A DNA stretch of 64,000 nt from CADCTQ01 sp963844325. Lineage in GTDB: Bacteria; Bacteroidota; Bacteroidia; Cytophagales; 172606-1. Made by a program: the position numbers and the translations under genes. The notes under the pieces are model-generated. The model had not been told where the DNA came from. It saw only the letters and a list, made by a program, of their open reading frames with translations, and made no database searches. Shown one piece after another: positions 1 through 9,420 of the stretch; within the stretch, counting starts at the first letter, position 1, and each line of letters begins with the position of its first letter. Location of the stretch: NCBI GenBank assembly GCA_963844325.1, contig CAWJNV010000001.1, positions 1,054,001 through 1,118,000 of the forward strand. Reading direction: 5' to 3'.

Positions 1-75
1 GTCACCCGTAAGGCGCTTCTCCCAAAACGCGGAATCCAGCTCGTAGCCCTTCTTCTCCTGTGTCGCTGTTTGCAT
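1..75 (-). CDS. Partial gene downstream of the NRPS (5' end only)
   Basis: An ATG at 75 on the minus strand opens a frame that stays open to the window edge and encodes about 25 residues (MQTATQEKKGYELDSAFWEK...). It starts 16 bases after the stop of the large NRPS gene, so it is probably the next gene of the same operon. The fragment is too short to assign. The AFWEKRL segment resembles the middle of NRPS condensation domains or the head of a split NRPS subunit. Since the NRPS ends in a condensation domain without a following A-T or thioesterase, a continuing NRPS subunit here is the simplest inference. Confidence 0.6.
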   Translation of the reverse strand, partial: MQTATQEKKGYELDSAFWEKRLTGD

Positions 76-91
76 CTTATTATTCTGATTA

Positions 92-3000
92 TTAGAAACT
101 TACATTGAAATAATTATCCAGTGTGCTGGCAAATGCCCGCGCTTTGTCGTTGCCGTACAGGATGTCCCCGATCCCGGCGGCCGGGTCGTTGGGCACTTGG
201 CTGACCAGCGATAAAAACCGGTCGAGGAATACCCGGACGGTTTCCGCCTTGAACAACCCTTTGTTGTAGTCAAAATTCACGTCAATCCAATCTTCCCTTT
301 CGATGAATTCGAACCTCAGGTCCACGGCAGAGGGCGTCAGTTCCAGCGGGCAGTGTTCTACCAGCAGGTCAGCCGTGTCGCCGAGCCCCTCCTTGTGAAC
401 TTGCAAATTCTGCAACACCACTACGACGTCGAACAGGGGAGCCCGGGCCGTACTCCGGGCGAGGCCCAGGTCAGCAACGACTTTATCGAACGGGTACAAC
501 AGGTGCTGGTGGTTGGTGAGCATTCCCTCCCGGACGCGCTGCAGGAGGCCGGCAAACGTGTCGGCACTGGTCACGGTGGTTCGCAGCGCAACGGTATTGA
601 GGTAAAACCCGATCTGGTTTTCCAGTTCCACGTGGTCCCTCAGCGAGACCGGGTACCCGACGATGATGTCGGACTGGCCGGTGAGGCTGAACAACAACAC
701 CTTTGACAGTCCCATGAGCACGGTGTACAAGCTGCTGTCGTACTGGTTCGCCAGTTGCGTCAAGCGCAGGTACGACTCCCGGTCAATGGTTCCGCTCACC
801 ACGCCGCCCCGGTGGGAGAGGACGTCGGGCCGGGGAAAGTCGGTGGGCAGGTTGAGCAGGGGCACCGGCACGCCGCCCAGCCGCGCCAGCCAGTAAGCCC
901 GGTGTTCGCCTGCCCGGCCGCCTTCCAACTGCTGGTTCTGCCACTGGGCGTAGTCGCGGTACTGGATGCGCAAAGGCAGCAAACCGTGCCACTGACCCCG
1001 CCGGCCGGCGTTGTAGAAGGCGATGAGTTCCCTGACCATCACTTCCATCGACCAGCCGTCGGTGATGATGTGGTGCATGGTAAGCAGCAGGTAGTAGGTC
1101 TGGGGGCCCGTCCGCAGCAGGCCGGCCCGCACCAGCGGGCCGCTTTCCAGGTCGAAGGCCGTTTCGAGCGCCAGCCGCGCCCGCTCCTCAACCACTTCCC
1201 CGGCCCGGGCCACCCCGCGCAGGTCTTCCACGGCCAGCGCCCAGCCGGCCGAACCGGCTGCCACCACGCGCTGGACGGGCACGCCCTGGACCACCCCAAA
1301 CACCGTCCGCAGGCTCTCGTGGCGGGCCAGCAGGGCGTCAAACGCCCCGCCGAAGCTCTCCTCATCCAACTCGCCCTGCAAGCGGTAGAGCCCGCTGATG
1401 TTGTAGGCCAGCGAGCCTTCGGCCCGCTGGCTGAGAATCCACAGCCGCCGCTGGGCGTGCGAGACGGGGTAGTGACCGGCCCGGGCCGTCACGGGGATGG
1501 ACGGACTCTCGGCGCCCGTCCCGCCCGTCCCTCCGGTTTGCCCCAGCCGTTCTTCCACCAGCCTGCTCAGGGCGGCCAGCGTGGGGTGGCTGAACAACTC
1601 GTGCAGGCCCACTTCCACGCCCCACTGCTGGCGCAGCCGGCTCAAAATCTGCACGGCCCGCAGGCTGTGGCCGCCCAGTTCGAAGAAGTTGTCCTGCATG
1701 CCCACCCGCTCACGGCCCAGCACCCCCTGCCAGAGCTCGGCCAGCTGGCCCTGCAGGGCCGTAGCGGCCGGCTCGTATTGCTGCACCTCTTCGAGCAGGT
1801 CGCTGCCGGCCTGCTCGAAGAGGCGCTTTTTGTCCACCTTGCCGTTGGCCGACAGGGGCAACTGCGCCAAAGCCACCAGGCGCGAGGGCAGCATGTAGTG
1901 GGGCAGGCGGCCCCGCAGGTGCTCCAGCAGCGCCCGCCCCGGGAGCGGCCCGGAAAGTACCACGTAGGCGGCCAGGCTGGTGCCGGCCTCGCTCTGGTAG
2001 GCAACCACGGCGGCGGCCTTCACCTGCTCGTGGGCCAGCAGGGCCTGCTCCACCTCGCCGGGCTCCACCCGGTAGCCGCGCACCTTGACCTGCTCGTCCT
2101 TGCGGCCCAGAAAGATGATTCTGCCCTGGCTGTCCCATTTGCCCAGGTCGCCGGTGCGGTACACCCGCCGGGTGGTGCCGCCCAACAAGACGTCCACGAA
2201 GCGCTGGGCCGTGAGTTGGGGCTGGAGGCGGTAGCCGCGGGCCAGGCCGGCCCCGCCGATGCAGATCTCGCCGGCCAGCCCCACGGGCTGAAGCTGGTCG
2301 CGGCCGTTGAGGATGTAGACCTGCGTGTTGGCAATGGGACGGCCGATGCTGCCAGCCGGGTTGCCCTCAGCCGGGTTGCTGCTCACTACGTTACCCTGGA
2401 CCCGGCACAGGGTGGACCAGATGGTCGTCTCGGTGGGGCCGTACATGTTCCAGAGTTCCTTGACCTTTCCCCCCAGGCGCTCCCCTAACTCGCCGCCCAG
2501 GCGTTCTCCTCCGCACAGGGCCCGTAACCCGCCGTCGCCCTGCCAGCCGGCCTCCAGCAGCATCTGCCACAGGGCCGGGGTGGCCTGCAACAGCGTGGGC
2601 CGGTAGTGGGCGATGCTGCGGGCAAAAGCCTGGTTGTCGAGGATGCGCTCGCGCTCCAGCACAACCAGCTGGGCGCCGCTCACCAGCGGCAGCAGCAGTT
2701 CCAGCACGGAGATGTCGAAAGCGCAGGTGGTCACCGCCAGCAGGCGGTCCCGGGACGTGATGGCCGGCTGGCGCTGCATGCTCAGCAGGAAGTTGACCAC
2801 CGAGCCGTGGGTGATCTCCACGCCCTTGGGCTGACCCGTCGAGCCGGAGGTGTACATCACGTAGGCTAGGTCCTCCGGCCGGTTGACCACCGGCGGCCGG
2901 TGGGACAGCCCGCTCAGGCCGTCGCCCTCTCCTTGAAGCACCACCGTGGCGTAGCCCATCTGCTCAAGTGCGGGGGCGTGCCCGGCGTCACTCACCAGCA

Positions 3001-6000
3001 GGCGCACCTGGCTGTGGTGGAGGATGTGGCCGGTGCGGGCCTGGGGGTGCTCGGGGTCCACCGGCAGGTAGGCCCCGCCGGCCTTGAGCACGCCCAGGAT
3101 GGCCGTGACCATGTGCTCGGAGCGGGAGAGCATCAGCCCCACCAGCTGGTCGGGCCCCACCTGGTGGTCCTGGCGCAGGTGCCAGGCCAGGCGGTTGGCC
3201 CGCTCGTCGAGCTGGCCGTAGGTGAGTTGCACGGGGCCGCACTCGAGGGCTATCTTGTGGGGTGTGAGGGCTACCTGCCGCTCAAAAAGGGATGACAGCA
3301 CCAGGCCCGCTTCCACGTCAAGGGCCGTGTCGTTGAAGGCTTCCAGCAGTTGCGCCTCCTCGGCCGGGCTTACCACCCGCAACGACCCGATCCGCACCGT
3401 CGGGTCGGCAGCAACCGTTTCCAGCACCCGCACAAAATGTTGCAGCAACCGCGCTACGGTATCTTTTCGGTACAAAGCGGTGTTGTACTCCACGGCAATT
3501 CCCAGCTGCGGGCCCTGGTCGCGGAAGGTCAGGGAAAGATCGTATTTGCTGACTACGTGCTGCCGCTTCACCCTTTCCATCAGTAGTCCGTCGGCCCCCG
3601 TGATCCGGTCCTGCATCAGCACTTCGGGTTCCATCGCCACTGTTACGTTGAACAAGGGAGAACGGCTCATGTCCCGGGGTAGATTCAGCTCTTCTACCAG
3701 TTTGTCGAACGGGTACGCCTGGTGGAGCAGGGCGCCGAGCACCGCTTCTTTTTCTTTGGCAAGTACCGATAAAAAAGAATCCTCCTGATTAAGATTCGTC
3801 CGCAACGCAACCATGTTCACGAAAAAGCCTACCTGGTCGTGGGTATCCTGGTGCTCCCGGCCTGATACCGGCGTTCCCACGATGAGGTCCGGCTGTTCGG
3901 TATACCGGTACAACAGCACTTTGAACAGCGCCGACAAAGTCATAAAAGTGCTTGCCTGGTGTTGTCTGCCCAGGCTTCTCAGCGAATCGCTTACCTGCGG
4001 ATCGCACTGGTATTCCAGCAGGTCACCGCGGAAAGATTGGGTCTCGGGCCGGGGAAAGTCAGTGGGCAGGTTGAGCAGGGGCACCGGCGCGCCGCCCAGC
4101 CGCGCCAGCCAGTAAGCCCGGTGTTCGCCTGCCCGGCCGCCTTCCAACTGCTGGTTCTGCCACTGGGCGTAGTCGCGGTACTGGATGCGCAAAGGCAGCA
4201 AACCGTGCCACTGACCCCGCCGGCCGGCGTTGTAGAAGGCGATGAGTTCCCTGACCATCACTTCCATCGACCAGCCGTCGGTGATGATGTGGTGCATGGT
4301 AAGCAGCAGGTAGTAGGTCTGGGGGCCCGTCCGCAGCAGGCCGGCCCGCACCAGCGGGCCGCTTTCCAGGTCGAAGGCCGTTTCGAGCGCCAGCCGCGCC
4401 CGTTCCTCAACCACTTCCCCGGCCCGGGCCACCCCGCGCAGGTCTTCCACGGCCAGCGCCCAGCCGGCCGAACCGGCTGCCACCACGCGCTGGACGGGCA
4501 CGCCCTGGACCACCCCAAACACCGTCCGCAGGCTCTCGTGGCGGGCCAGCAGGGCGTCAAACGCCCCGCCGAAGCTCTCCTCGTCCAGCTCGCCCTGCAA
4601 GCGGTAGAGCCCGCTGATGTTGTAGGCCAGTGAGCCTTCGGCCCGCTGGCTGAGAATCCACAGCCGCCGCTGGGCGTGCGAGACGGGGTAGTGACCGGCC
4701 CGGGCCGTCACGGGGATGGACGGACTCTCGGCGCCCGTCCCGCCCGTCCCTCCGGTTTGCCCCAGCCGTTCTTCCACCAGCCTGCTCAGGGCGGCCAGCG
4801 TGGGGTGGCTGAACAACTCGTGCAGGCCCACTTCCACGCCCCACTGCTGGCGCAGCCGGCTCAGAATCTGCACGGCCCGCAGGCTGTGGCCGCCCAGTTC
4901 GAAGAAGTTGTCCTGCATGCCCACCCGCTCACGGCCCAGCACCCCCTGCCAGAGTTCGGCCAGCTGGCCCTGCAGGGCCGTAGCGGCCGGCTCGTATTGC
5001 TGCACCTCTTCGAGCAGGTCGCTGCCGGCCTGCTCGGAGAGGCGCTTTTTGTCCACCTTGCCGTTGGCCGACAGGGGCAACTGCGCCAAAGCCACCAGGC
5101 GCGAGGGCAGCATGTAGTGGGGCAGGCGGCCCCGCAGGTGCTCCAGCAGCGCCCGCCCCGGGAGCGGCCCGGAAAGTACCACGTAGGCGGCCAGGCTGGT
5201 GCCGGCCTCGCTCTGGTAGGCAACCACGGCGGCGGCCTTCACCTTTTCGTGGGCCAGCAGGGCCTGCTCCACCTCGCCGGGCTCCACCCGGTAGCCGCGC
5301 ACCTTGACCTGCTCGTCCTTGCGGCCCAGAAAGATGATTCTGCCCTGGCTGTCCCATTTGCCCAGGTCGCCGGTGCGGTACACCCGCCGGGTGGTGCCGC
5401 CCAACAAGACGTCCACGAAGCGCTGGGCCGTGAGTTGGGGCTGGAGGCGGTAGCCGCGGGCCAGGCCGGCCCCGCCGATGCAGATCTCGCCGGCCAGCCC
5501 CACGGGCTGAAGCTGGTCGCGGCCGTTGAGGATGTAGACCTGCGTGTTGGCAATGGGGCGACCGATGCTGCCAGCCGGGCTGCCCTCAGCCGGCCCGTTG
5601 CTTGGTACGTTACCCTGGACCCGGCACAGGGTGGACCAGATGGTCGTCTCGGTGGGGCCGTACATGTTCCAGAGTTCCTTGACCTTTCCCCCCAGGCGCT
5701 CCCCTAACTCGCCGCCCAGGCGTTCTCCTCCGCACAGGGCCCGTAACCCGCCGTCGCCCTGCCAGCCGGCCTCCAGCAGCATCTGCCACAGGGCCGGGGT
5801 GGCCTGCAACAGCGTGGGCCGGTAGTGGGCGATGCTGCGGGCAAAAGCCTGGTTGTCGAGGATGCGCTCGCGCTCCAGCACAACCAGCTGGGCGCCGCTC
5901 ACCAGCGGCAGCAGCAGTTCCAGCACGGAGATGTCGAAAGCGCAGGTGGTCACCGCCAGCAGGCGGTCCCGGGACGTGATGGCCGGCTGGCGCTGCATGC

Positions 6001-7891
6001 TCAGCAGGAAGTTGACCACCGAGCCGTGGGTGATCTCCACGCCCTTGGGCTGACCCGTCGAGCCGGAGGTGTACATCACGTAGGCTAGGTCCTCCGGCCG
6101 GTTGACCACCGGCGGCCGGTGGGACAGCCCGCTCAGGCCGTCGCCCTCCCCCTGGAGCACCACCGTGGCGTAGCCCATCTGCTCAAGTGCGGGGGCGTGC
6201 CCGGCGTCACTCACCAGCAGGCGCACCTGGCTGTGGTGGAGGATGTGGCCGGTGCGGGCCTGGGGGTGCTCGGGGTCCACCGGCAGGTAGGCCCCGCCGG
6301 CCTTGAGCACGCCCAGGATGGCCGTGACCATGTGCTCGGAGCGGGAGAGCATCAGCCCCACCAGCTGGTCGGGCCCCACCTGGTGGTCCTGGCGCAGGTG
6401 CCAGGCCAGGCGGTTGGCCCGCTCGTCGAGCTGGCCGTAGGTGAGTTGCACGGGGCCGCACTCGAGGGCTATCTTGTGGGGCGTGAGGGCTACCTGCCGC
6501 TCGAAGAGGGTCGCCAGCACCAGGCCCGCTTCCACGTCGAGGGCCGTGTCGTTGAAGGCTTCCAGCAGTTGCGCCTCCTCGGCCGGGCTTACCACCCGCA
6601 ACGACCCGATCCGCACCGTCGGGTCGGCCAGCAGCTCGTCAATAAGGGAGGGCAACCGGCTCACGAAGGCGTCTTCGCAGTAGGCAGGCTGGTAATTGAA
6701 GTCAATCCGTACGTCTTTGGCATCGTCAAATTCCCTTACGTACACGGCAATGGGAGACTGCTCAAGGTGATGGCTTACCGGGTAGATATCGGCAGGACTG
6801 CCGTCGAAGGGAATGGAATAGTCGTGCTTCTCGTAAGAGAAAAAAACCGGCAAAAAGGACTCCGAGCCGTCTTTGGTCCAGCCCGCATCCGTGGCAATGG
6901 TGCTGAGCGGCAGGCGCTGGTGGCGGTAATTTTCCTTCAGTTCATTGCGGATGCTTTGGAGCAGGTCGGTAAACGAAGCCTCCCGGTCCACGCGCAGCAG
7001 CAGCGGAGTGATGCCGGTGAAAAGGCCGATCGTTTTTTTGAATTTTTTGTTCTTCCGGTTTAAGGTCGGCAAACCGGTGATGAACGCGTCTTTGCCGGAA
7101 GCCTGGGAAAAATACGCGTACACGATCCCGAGCAGGAAATGGAATACGGATACACCGTGGCCCGTGCAAAAGGCCCTGATCTGGTCGTACTTTTGTCTTT
7201 CGATCACCGTCTGGCGGTTCAAGCTGCCCCCGGTTTCACTCACGGCAAAGGTATTTCGCTGAAAGAGCGCATTGCCGGCGTCGAAGGCGGCGGTTTTGTC
7301 CTTCCAGTACCGGCGGTCGGCAACGTATTCCCCGGAGGCCAGGTAAGCGAGGTCGTCGGCGACGAAGTCAACATACGGGTATACTTCCCCATCACCGACC
7401 GGCTGCTGGCACCTGATGTTGGTGTAGAACTTCGACAACCGGGTAAACACCAGTGAGATGCTCCAGCCGTCCACGACGAGGTGGTGGAATTTTGCGAAAA
7501 TATAGAACAGCTCGTCGGATACCTTCAGCAGAAAGAACTGATTGAGCAGTTCGCTGCCGTCGAGGTTGAAGCTCCTGGCAAATTCTTGGGAGATGAATTG
7601 ATCCGCGGCATGCGCCGGCTGCGTCCCGGCGGAAAAGTCGTGGTACGTTACCCCGGTTTCGACGTGTTCGAGCACGTTTAAGTAAGGAACGCCACCCTTG
7701 ACGCAAACAACACTTCTCAGGCTGTCGTGTTGTGCCACGAGTTGCCGAACCGTTTCCCCGAACAGGCCGGGGTCAATCTTCCCCCGTACCGCTGCCTTCC
7801 CCCCAATGTTGTAGAGGGCCTTCCCGGGATGGAGCATTTGGTCGTAGTAAATGTCTTGCTGGCTTAGTGCGAGGTTACTGAGTTGCGCCAT
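92..7891 (-). CDS. Nonribosomal peptide synthetase, C-A-T-C-A-T-C
   Basis: Multimodular NRPS of 2599 residues that builds part of a peptide on carrier-protein thioesters in the cytoplasm. Approximate order: C1 1-430 (HHLVVDG near 138), A1 455-955 (YTSGSTGQPKG near 605, NMYGPTETT near 742), T1 with GGHSL near 1000, C2 1070-1490 (HHIITDG near 1200), A2 1530-2030, T2 near 2073, C3 2140-2599 (HHIITDG near 2272). There is no thioesterase, reductase or epimerization domain, so assembly must continue on another protein, probably the gene 16 bases downstream. The A domains are almost identical. Reading the ten specificity positions by hand gives DILQLGMIWK for both, one change from the glycine-type code DILQLGLIWK as I recall it. 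The ATG at 7891 directly precedes a normal C-domain start (LSNLALSQQDIYYDQ). The product is unknown; siderophore, lipopeptide or signalling peptide are all possible. Confidence 0.95.
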   Translation of the reverse strand: MAQLSNLALSQQDIYYDQMLHPGKALYNIGGKAAVRGKIDPGLFGETVRQLVAQHDSLRSVVCVKGGVPYLNVLEHVETGVTYHDFSAGTQPAHAADQFISQEFARSFNLDGSELLNQFFLLKVSDELFYIFAKFHHLVVDGWSISLVFTRLSKFYTNIRCQQPVGDGEVYPYVDFVADDLAYLASGEYVADRRYWKDKTAAFDAGNALFQRNTFAVSETGGSLNRQTVIERQKYDQIRAFCTGHGVSVFHFLLGIVYAYFSQASGKDAFITGLPTLNRKNKKFKKTIGLFTGITPLLLRVDREASFTDLLQSIRNELKENYRHQRLPLSTIATDAGWTKDGSESFLPVFFSYEKHDYSIPFDGSPADIYPVSHHLEQSPIAVYVREFDDAKDVRIDFNYQPAYCEDAFVSRLPSLIDELLADPTVRIGSLRVVSPAEEAQLLEAFNDTALDVEAGLVLATLFERQVALTPHKIALECGPVQLTYGQLDERANRLAWHLRQDHQVGPDQLVGLMLSRSEHMVTAILGVLKAGGAYLPVDPEHPQARTGHILHHSQVRLLVSDAGHAPALEQMGYATVVLQGEGDGLSGLSHRPPVVNRPEDLAYVMYTSGSTGQPKGVEITHGSVVNFLLSMQRQPAITSRDRLLAVTTCAFDISVLELLLPLVSGAQLVVLERERILDNQAFARSIAHYRPTLLQATPALWQMLLEAGWQGDGGLRALCGGERLGGELGERLGGKVKELWNMYGPTETTIWSTLCRVQGNVPSNGPAEGSPAGSIGRPIANTQVYILNGRDQLQPVGLAGEICIGGAGLARGYRLQPQLTAQRFVDVLLGGTTRRVYRTGDLGKWDSQGRIIFLGRKDEQVKVRGYRVEPGEVEQALLAHEKVKAAAVVAYQSEAGTSLAAYVVLSGPLPGRALLEHLRGRLPHYMLPSRLVALAQLPLSANGKVDKKRLSEQAGSDLLEEVQQYEPAATALQGQLAELWQGVLGRERVGMQDNFFELGGHSLRAVQILSRLRQQWGVEVGLHELFSHPTLAALSRLVEERLGQTGGTGGTGAESPSIPVTARAGHYPVSHAQRRLWILSQRAEGSLAYNISGLYRLQGELDEESFGGAFDALLARHESLRTVFGVVQGVPVQRVVAAGSAGWALAVEDLRGVARAGEVVEERARLALETAFDLESGPLVRAGLLRTGPQTYYLLLTMHHIITDGWSMEVMVRELIAFYNAGRRGQWHGLLPLRIQYRDYAQWQNQQLEGGRAGEHRAYWLARLGGAPVPLLNLPTDFPRPETQSFRGDLLEYQCDPQVSDSLRSLGRQHQASTFMTLSALFKVLLYRYTEQPDLIVGTPVSGREHQDTHDQVGFFVNMVALRTNLNQEDSFLSVLAKEKEAVLGALLHQAYPFDKLVEELNLPRDMSRSPLFNVTVAMEPEVLMQDRITGADGLLMERVKRQHVVSKYDLSLTFRDQGPQLGIAVEYNTALYRKDTVARLLQHFVRVLETVAADPTVRIGSLRVVSPAEEAQLLEAFNDTALDVEAGLVLSSLFERQVALTPHKIALECGPVQLTYGQLDERANRLAWHLRQDHQVGPDQLVGLMLSRSEHMVTAILGVLKAGGAYLPVDPEHPQARTGHILHHSQVRLLVSDAGHAPALEQMGYATVVLQGEGDGLSGLSHRPPVVNRPEDLAYVMYTSGSTGQPKGVEITHGSVVNFLLSMQRQPAITSRDRLLAVTTCAFDISVLELLLPLVSGAQLVVLERERILDNQAFARSIAHYRPTLLQATPALWQMLLEAGWQGDGGLRALCGGERLGGELGERLGGKVKELWNMYGPTETTIWSTLCRVQGNVVSSNPAEGNPAGSIGRPIANTQVYILNGRDQLQPVGLAGEICIGGAGLARGYRLQPQLTAQRFVDVLLGGTTRRVYRTGDLGKWDSQGRIIFLGRKDEQVKVRGYRVEPGEVEQALLAHEQVKAAAVVAYQSEAGTSLAAYVVLSGPLPGRALLEHLRGRLPHYMLPSRLVALAQLPLSANGKVDKKRLFEQAGSDLLEEVQQYEPAATALQGQLAELWQGVLGRERVGMQDNFFELGGHSLRAVQILSRLRQQWGVEVGLHELFSHPTLAALSRLVEERLGQTGGTGGTGAESPSIPVTARAGHYPVSHAQRRLWILSQRAEGSLAYNISGLYRLQGELDEESFGGAFDALLARHESLRTVFGVVQGVPVQRVVAAGSAGWALAVEDLRGVARAGEVVEERARLALETAFDLESGPLVRAGLLRTGPQTYYLLLTMHHIITDGWSMEVMVRELIAFYNAGRRGQWHGLLPLRIQYRDYAQWQNQQLEGGRAGEHRAYWLARLGGVPVPLLNLPTDFPRPDVLSHRGGVVSGTIDRESYLRLTQLANQYDSSLYTVLMGLSKVLLFSLTGQSDIIVGYPVSLRDHVELENQIGFYLNTVALRTTVTSADTFAGLLQRVREGMLTNHQHLLYPFDKVVADLGLARSTARAPLFDVVVVLQNLQVHKEGLGDTADLLVEHCPLELTPSAVDLRFEFIEREDWIDVNFDYNKGLFKAETVRVFLDRFLSLVSQVPNDPAAGIGDILYGNDKARAFASTLDNYFNVSF
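823..3409. repeat. Long direct repeat, copy 1 (C-terminal NRPS module)
   Basis: About 2.59 kb that is nearly identical to 4042-6628 at a constant offset of 3219 bases. It encodes the second A-T pair plus the N-terminal half of the third condensation domain, roughly residues 1495-2357. One visible cluster of differences lies at 2350-2395 against 5569-5614. Identity ends inside the C domain just after the NLPTDFPRP segment. Confidence 0.93.
4042..6628. repeat. Long direct repeat, copy 2 (N-terminal NRPS module)
   Basis: Partner of 823-3409. It encodes the first A-T pair and the N-terminal half of the second condensation domain, roughly residues 422-1284. Both copies start at the same point after a C domain (residues PTVRIGSLRVVSPAEE) and end at the same point within the next C domain, which marks a module-sized duplication or gene conversion. 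Near-identity over 2.6 kb also makes this a likely place for assembly collapse or in vivo recombination. Confidence 0.93.
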
Positions 7892-8804
7892 ACAGATGAT
7901 TGGTAAAGGGTAGGGTGGTAAACCAGGTGGGTAATGCGATCCGGCCGGCCCCCGGTGATCCGATGGGGCTGAGGGTCAGTTCGTTCCGTTGAGAGAATGG
8001 CATGTAAATTGCCGCAGGAGAGCCTTGCAGCCGGTGCAGGGGCATGCGACCGCCTTTCTGCCCGGCCTCACGGGCGCGTAGGCAGTCCCTCCCGGGTAAC
8101 CGGTGGGTTGTGCGGGCCGTCGTAAAAAGCTGGGTGGGAGGTAAAGCGGCAGGCTGGGCTTGGTGTTATTTTCCGCACGAAAGGTGCAAAAGGGTAACGG
8201 GCAACCTGACGGAAGCCGGTTCGGGGTCCCTGCCCGATGTGGGAACATCCGGGAGCAGGCAGCACAAAGCCTGGCGTTACCGGGGCGTCATGCTAAAAAT
8301 GACAAGAGGCTATGAAAAAACCGCGATACAACGGCAGCATTATGCAATTAAAAAAAAATCTAAAATAAATTATCATCCGCATTGATTGGCTTGTTCAGTC
8401 TGAATCCCAAAAACAATTTTTACGCCTTGTACCGGAGGCTCTTAAAAACTTGAATGACAGGCCATTGTCCGTTCCGCAGGCACGGAACGGCAGAACCGGA
8501 TTAGAATTGCCATTCAGGTTTAACACATGCATCATGATCATCATTCCGGCGCGAGGCATTTTTTACCCGCAGGTAACACCTCAACCGGCAACCAGAAGAC
8601 CATTGAACCATATCCTGCGTAACAGCGCGGCACGTAATAAACAAGGCGGTTTTACAAGCCATTGTCCCCTCACGGCCACTGCCCGCATCCGTGTTTCATT
8701 TTACAAAACGTTGATTATCAAAACCTTCCTCTACGCGTATCATCATCACCGGCTAAAGTTACTGCGTTCATCGGGTGTCATACCTAAGTAACATCAGTGG
8801 CCGC

Positions 8805-8822
8805 AATGATACCAATATCATT
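8805..8822. promoter_or_regulatory. Perfect 7-bp inverted repeat in the divergent gap
   Basis: AATGATA, four bases, TATCATT, inside the AT-rich part of the gap. It could be a binding site for a dimeric regulator of either operon or a chance hairpin. No regulator gene is present nearby. Confidence 0.3.
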
Positions 8823-8927
8823 TATTATTTAAAAAGCATCCATAAAAAAAAGTGACCAATATTATTTCGTTTCGGGCGCTTTTTCACGTTTTATTCCTAT
8901 CAATGCAATTGTTTAGTCTTCAAAACT

Positions 8928-8945
8928 GGCGTAACGCCTTTTTTT
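8928..8945 (+). terminator. Terminator-like hairpin with no annotated gene upstream
   Basis: GGCG, TAA, CGCC is followed directly by seven T. The stem is short but all G-C and the T-run is good. No same-strand gene lies upstream within the window, so if real it would end a transcript from the gap itself. Confidence 0.4.
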
Positions 8946-9333
8946 AATACCAACTTCTCTTGTATTTATAGTTTCTCCACCATTATAATATCTAATTTAA
9001 TTGTGCGTTAACAACGGATCGGCCGGCATGGTGTTCCTTTCAAGCGGTTACCCGGTGCACTTCACCGTCCGGAACGCCCCGGTCCGGGTTTCACCAAAGG
9101 CCGCGGATACGCCTGTACCGGTGCTTTTTGCCGATGCGGGTGGTTTTGGGACCTTTTCAGGCGCCTTTTGCCTCCGCAGCGCCCCACTGCCGGCCCGCAC
9201 CCGGGGACGTTGGCCCCGCCCGGGCCGGGCAACCAGGAAAGGAAACGGCAACTACACGGCTGGGTTCCCCGTAGTTGGAATCTTATTTGAGCATCAATTC
9301 CATGATACGGGTGGAAAGTTCATCCAGTCTCCA

Positions 9334-9341
9334 TATCTTTG
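9334..9341 (+). promoter_or_regulatory. Candidate Bacteroidota -7 element for the DUF6734 operon
   Basis: TATCTTTG fits the TAnnTTTG -7 consensus of Bacteroidota promoters and lies 80 bases before the ATG at 9421. No good TTTG/TTG -33 element is visible about 20 bases upstream, so this is a weak call. Confidence 0.3.
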
Positions 9342-9420
9342 CCGCTTTTACAACCCGCCCCTGTCTTACCGACCTGGTAAGTTAATACATAATTAAAGTT
9401 TTTCTATAATTAGGTTATTA

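Larger units (their letters stand above)
7892..9420. other. 1.5 kb gap between divergent NRPS and export operons
   Basis: No convincing gene is visible. The open frames here (8450-8791, 9001-9396, 8044-8385) lack recognisable domains and look like chance frames. The stretch must hold the promoters of both divergent transcription units. The part around 8780-9010 is clearly more AT-rich than the surrounding DNA. It contains a perfect inverted repeat (8805-8822) and a terminator-like hairpin with a T-run (8928-8945), listed separately. I looked for a leader or core peptide for the LanC-like protein and found none that I could defend. Confidence 0.6.

Noticed and set aside
755..2488. 577-residue plus-strand open frame opposite the NRPS (and its twin at 4676-5707)
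   Set aside because: Antisense shadow of GC-rich NRPS codons; composition rich in Gln/Pro/Gly/His and no domain, and it appears twice only because the NRPS sequence is duplicated.
9001..9396. 131-residue frame upstream of the DUF6734-like gene as a precursor peptide
   Set aside because: No leader/core pattern, no Cys/Ser/Thr-rich C-terminus, starts with GTG-type codon and lacks any family resemblance.
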